Shown here in pieces: positions 61,574-64,000 of a stretch of 64,000 nt of DNA (positions are counted from its first letter, which is position 1; every line of letters starts with the position of its first letter). The DNA is from Agapetus fuscipes (taxonomy: Eukaryota > Arthropoda > Insecta > Trichoptera > Glossosomatidae). The DNA is taken from NCBI GenBank assembly GCA_951799405.1, contig OX637339.1:16988001-17052000 (forward strand), written 5' to 3'. The position numbers and the translations under genes are program-made. The notes beneath the pieces were generated by a model that had not been told where the DNA came from, ran no database searches, and worked only from the letters and a program-made list of their open reading frames with translations.

Positions 61574-63458
61574 CTGGCGGCCTTCTCCATTTCGGGCGGG
61601 AATGCTAGGGAGTTTTTACAAAGAATGGCAAAATGTAAATGCTCCCACTGCCATTCGAAAAATAATCAAGGGTTATCGAATACCCTTCATCACGAAGCCT
61701 CCCTTGTCTCTCCCATCAAGCGACAAAATGAGAAAATTTGCTACAAGAAGGACACAAGGAATGGAAAAAGCCATCAGGGAAATGCTGCAAGAAGGAATTC
61801 TGGAGCCGGCGCCACACAACACGGGATATCTGTCTCAAATGTTCCTACGGACCAAACGGGACGGAACACAAAGGCCAATATTCAACTTGAAAGTCCTAAA
61901 CGACTTCGTAAATACAAAGAAATTCGCCTTGATATCCCACTACAAAGTCCCAGAATTCCTCCAACCAAACGATTTCCTGACAAAAATCGACATCTCCCAG
62001 GCATACTTCCACATTCCAGTAGCCAAATCTCATCGCCGCTTCCTAAGACTGGTTTACAACAATTGTCTCCTACAAATGACATGCTTGCCCCAAGGACTGA
62101 GCAGCTCGCCCCAGATTTTTGCCTCAATAACCAACTGGATTGCCGAAACACTTCGCAATCAAGGGATCCGAGTTATTGTGTATCTCGACGACTTTCTACT
62201 GGCTCACCAAGACCAAGAAACCCTCCGGATACAAACACGAGACACACTCACCTTTCTTCAAAAACTGGGATGGACAATAAACATACAAAAATATATCGAG
62301 GAGCCAACGCAGTCCATAGAGTATCTGGGAATAACATGGAATACCCAGCTGAATCACATGACCCTGGGAGAAAACAAAAAGCAAGGCCTTGTCGCGTGCT
62401 TAAAAGCCCTTCGCCAGAGGAAGAAGTGGCATTTAAAGGAGGCACAAAGCATTCTAGGAAGGCTCAACTTTGCCACCTTCGTTATTCCACGAGGCCGTCT
62501 TCACTGTCGGATGATGCAGTTAGCAGCTCACAAAATGAGCGTGCAGACACCTCACCGATACCATCCCATAAGACATGCAGTACTAGAAGATCTAGCTTGG
62601 TGGATTCAGAATATGAACACCGCCAATGTCATACACCCGCCAGGAGCATCACACTTCATCGTGACGGACGCAGCAGATCACGGTTGGGGAGCTCAAGTAG
62701 ACGACAAACCCATAGCGGGGAAGTGGACCCTCGAACAAACAAAGTGGCACAGCAATATGAAAGAGATGTACGCCATCTTGCAGGCTATGAGGTATCAGAG
62801 CAGATATTTGAAAAATTCTTCCTGTCTCATCCAGTCGGACAACAGGACCGTGATAGCCTACTTGAGGAACGAAGGCGGAACAAAGTCTCTAAAGCTCCTC
62901 CAAATGACCTTCAAGATTTTTCAGTGGACAGACATGCACAACATAAAACTACAAATGAATTACCTCCCAGGACGATACAATGGACTGGCAGACCATCTAT
63001 CAAGAGGAAAGTTGCTACCCGAATGGCACCTGCAAAGGGCAGTGACAGACAAGATCTTTCGGCAATGGGGCAGACCCACAGTAGACCTGTTTGCATCAGA
63101 AACAGCTCATGTAGTAGACCAGTATGTCTCAATAAACGTCAAAGATCAGAATGCCCTATTTCACAACGCGTTCAGCAGGAAATGGAACTTCACGCTGGCC
63201 TGGGCGTTTCCTCCTCCATGTCTGATTCCACGAGTGCTCACTCATCTGAACCAATCCAGGGGAACATACCTTGTGGTAGCACCCAAATGGATCAAGGTGT
63301 TTTGGCTACCAGACCTGAAGAGCCGAGCCCTGTGTCCACCCATAACAATTCACAACCTACCATGCAACCTGGTGGACACAACAACAGGACTCCACCCTCC
63401 ACAAGTACAAAAACTGGAGCTTCAAGTATGGATGGTTGGGGCTGGGATGAAGCATTAG
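61110..63458 (+). CDS. DIRS reverse transcriptase, RNase H and methyltransferase-like region, intact
   Basis: Open from 61110, but conserved RT sequence begins near 61600 (GSFYKEWQNVN), so translation probably enters from gag by overlap or frameshift. RT motifs: RPIFNLKVLN, KIDISQAYFHIPV, QMTCLPQGLSSSPQIF, catalytic VYLDDFLLA. RNase H motifs: FIVTDAADHGWGA, HSNMKEMYAI, LIQSDNRTVIAYL. The C-terminal region PTVDLFASE..FPPPCLIPRVL..YLVVAPKW is the DIRS methyltransferase-like segment without a clear catalytic motif. The stop overlaps the recombinase ORF by about 30 bases. No internal stop, so this copy could be a source of enzyme if the rest is intact. Confidence 0.9.
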   Translation: MMICCRFRAGRGRRSSNFAASESWITAETSSTGKLSSRSLHQAAISSTKKPLIPSYKNWEASQRCSVPPQHRSLFTPSRCTLDLPRHMKMGIRNAFRRNEPQANPFMRGSIIGQSMVLAPLRLAGIPPPVLKREEERQNQGADKLPAVGSKGTDDWRPSPFRAGMLGSFYKEWQNVNAPTAIRKIIKGYRIPFITKPPLSLPSSDKMRKFATRRTQGMEKAIREMLQEGILEPAPHNTGYLSQMFLRTKRDGTQRPIFNLKVLNDFVNTKKFALISHYKVPEFLQPNDFLTKIDISQAYFHIPVAKSHRRFLRLVYNNCLLQMTCLPQGLSSSPQIFASITNWIAETLRNQGIRVIVYLDDFLLAHQDQETLRIQTRDTLTFLQKLGWTINIQKYIEEPTQSIEYLGITWNTQLNHMTLGENKKQGLVACLKALRQRKKWHLKEAQSILGRLNFATFVIPRGRLHCRMMQLAAHKMSVQTPHRYHPIRHAVLEDLAWWIQNMNTANVIHPPGASHFIVTDAADHGWGAQVDDKPIAGKWTLEQTKWHSNMKEMYAILQAMRYQSRYLKNSSCLIQSDNRTVIAYLRNEGGTKSLKLLQMTFKIFQWTDMHNIKLQMNYLPGRYNGLADHLSRGKLLPEWHLQRAVTDKIFRQWGRPTVDLFASETAHVVDQYVSINVKDQNALFHNAFSRKWNFTLAWAFPPPCLIPRVLTHLNQSRGTYLVVAPKWIKVFWLPDLKSRALCPPITIHNLPCNLVDTTTGLHPPQVQKLELQVWMVGAGMKH

Positions 63459-64000
63459 TTGGCTGGACCAACCAAGAAAGGTCTCTGCTCAATGCAAGCT
63501 GGCGTAAGTCCACCAATGCAGCTTACAAACAGGCTTGGAAAAAGTGGTGGGAGTGGAGTATACGGAATAAAATCAACCCTAAAAATCCCTCAGGATCTGA
63601 GCTGGCCCAGTTCTTGGCCTACTTAAACATAAAAGAGAAGCTGGCACCCAGAACCATAGCTCTCTACAAGTCTGCCATAGCAACATGGGTTGACCCAAAT
63701 ACAGAGTCACGCCTTAGTAACCATACTCTGGTCAAACAAGTCCTCAAGGGAATTAATAACACAGCAACTAAAAAAGACAAACCCCCCATCTGGGATCCTA
63801 GACTTGTATATAATTGGCTGAAGGATAATACTCTAACTCCGGAATCCATAACACTGTTCGAAGCATCACGCAGATGTGCTGTAATCCTCCTATTAGCATC
63901 GGGGCGGAGAGTGCACGACCTTACTCTACTGGAATATTCATCTGATCGCTTCGTGGATAACCAAGATAATATTATCCTGTGGCCCAAGTTTGGATCCAAA
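63428..64000 (+). CDS. DIRS tyrosine recombinase, N-terminal part (runs off the window)
   Basis: An ATG at 63428 (MDGWGWDEALVGW) opens a frame with no stop to the window end. NASWRKSTNAAYKQAWKKWW and LKEKLAPRTIALYKSAIATW-like text form the SAM-like core-binding domain. LLLASGRRVHDLTLLEYS carries the first catalytic Arg. The His/Arg and Tyr residues lie beyond 64000. It integrates the circular cDNA without a TSD. It overlaps the upstream ORF in a different frame, whereas the first DIRS copy has these domains fused. Confidence 0.85.
   Translation, partial: MDGWGWDEALVGWTNQERSLLNASWRKSTNAAYKQAWKKWWEWSIRNKINPKNPSGSELAQFLAYLNIKEKLAPRTIALYKSAIATWVDPNTESRLSNHTLVKQVLKGINNTATKKDKPPIWDPRLVYNWLKDNTLTPESITLFEASRRCAVILLLASGRRVHDLTLLEYSSDRFVDNQDNIILWPKFGSK

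Larger units (their letters stand above)
59850..64000 (+). mobile_element. Second DIRS-type element, 5' part, running off the window
   Basis: The left edge is placed at ATTATGTATTAAGG by its likeness to the first DIRS left end (ATTATGTGTTCTG) and the shared TGTCTGGA and GAGAGA blocks that follow. About 500 bases of terminal and leader sequence precede gag. Frames for gag, RT/RNase H and tyrosine recombinase are all open within the window. Protein similarity to the first element is clear but far from identity, so these are two DIRS families. The right terminal repeat and the internal complementary region lie beyond 64000. Confidence 0.88.

Overview
The window is animal nuclear DNA, most likely from an arthropod (an insect fits best; the order cannot be named from sequence alone). 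The base composition is AT-rich, with a single intron-rich gene whose exons are clearly GC-richer than their introns. Every intron has GT..AG borders. Three tRNA-derived SINE families, several LINE families, DIRS-type tyrosine-recombinase retrotransposons and many cut-and-paste transposon derivatives fill the rest. There are no operons, rRNA genes or convincing free-standing tRNA genes.

Host gene. One protein-coding gene lies on the plus strand, with 16 coding exons between 27470 and 48264. I joined them by GT/AG borders and matching codon phase (2,518 nt, about 838 residues after the first split codon). They encode the C-terminal part of a Dbl-family Rho guanine-nucleotide exchange factor: a DH domain (exons 3-6), a PH domain (exons 6-9), then a long Pro/Ser/Glu-rich tail with a small Cys/His motif and a leucine-rich coiled coil. 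It resembles the Drosophila RhoGEF2 / vertebrate ARHGEF11-ARHGEF12-ARHGEF1 group. The upstream exons (PDZ, RGS-like and C1 regions in that family) are not visible and are presumably upstream of the window.

1-27.4 kb is upstream or intronic sequence made almost wholly of nested repeats. A ~250-bp family, here called R1, occurs about 28 times in the window. SINE1, SINE2 and SINE3 are tRNA-derived. There are hAT-like elements with 8-bp target-site duplications (TSDs), a Mutator-like element with an exact 9-bp TSD (12152-12762), a fold-back MITE inside a LINE remnant (10921-11092), and an apparently full-length RTE-like LINE with an intact 973-residue endonuclease/reverse-transcriptase ORF and an exact 11-bp TSD (19484-22801).

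27.4-48.5 kb is the RhoGEF gene. Its introns carry two solo LTRs with their own 4-bp TSDs, minisatellites, pogo/Tigger-like termini that bracket two coding exons, a sixfold tandem repeat of the coiled-coil exon, and, in the last intron, a DIRS element (42805-47968) with 184-bp inverted terminal repeats that are identical and a textbook internal complementary region, although its ORFs are broken.

48.5-64 kb is downstream sequence with more SINE, LINE and MITE debris and the 5' part of a second, different DIRS element (from about 59850 to beyond the window end) whose gag, RT/RNase H and recombinase frames are open as far as they can be seen.
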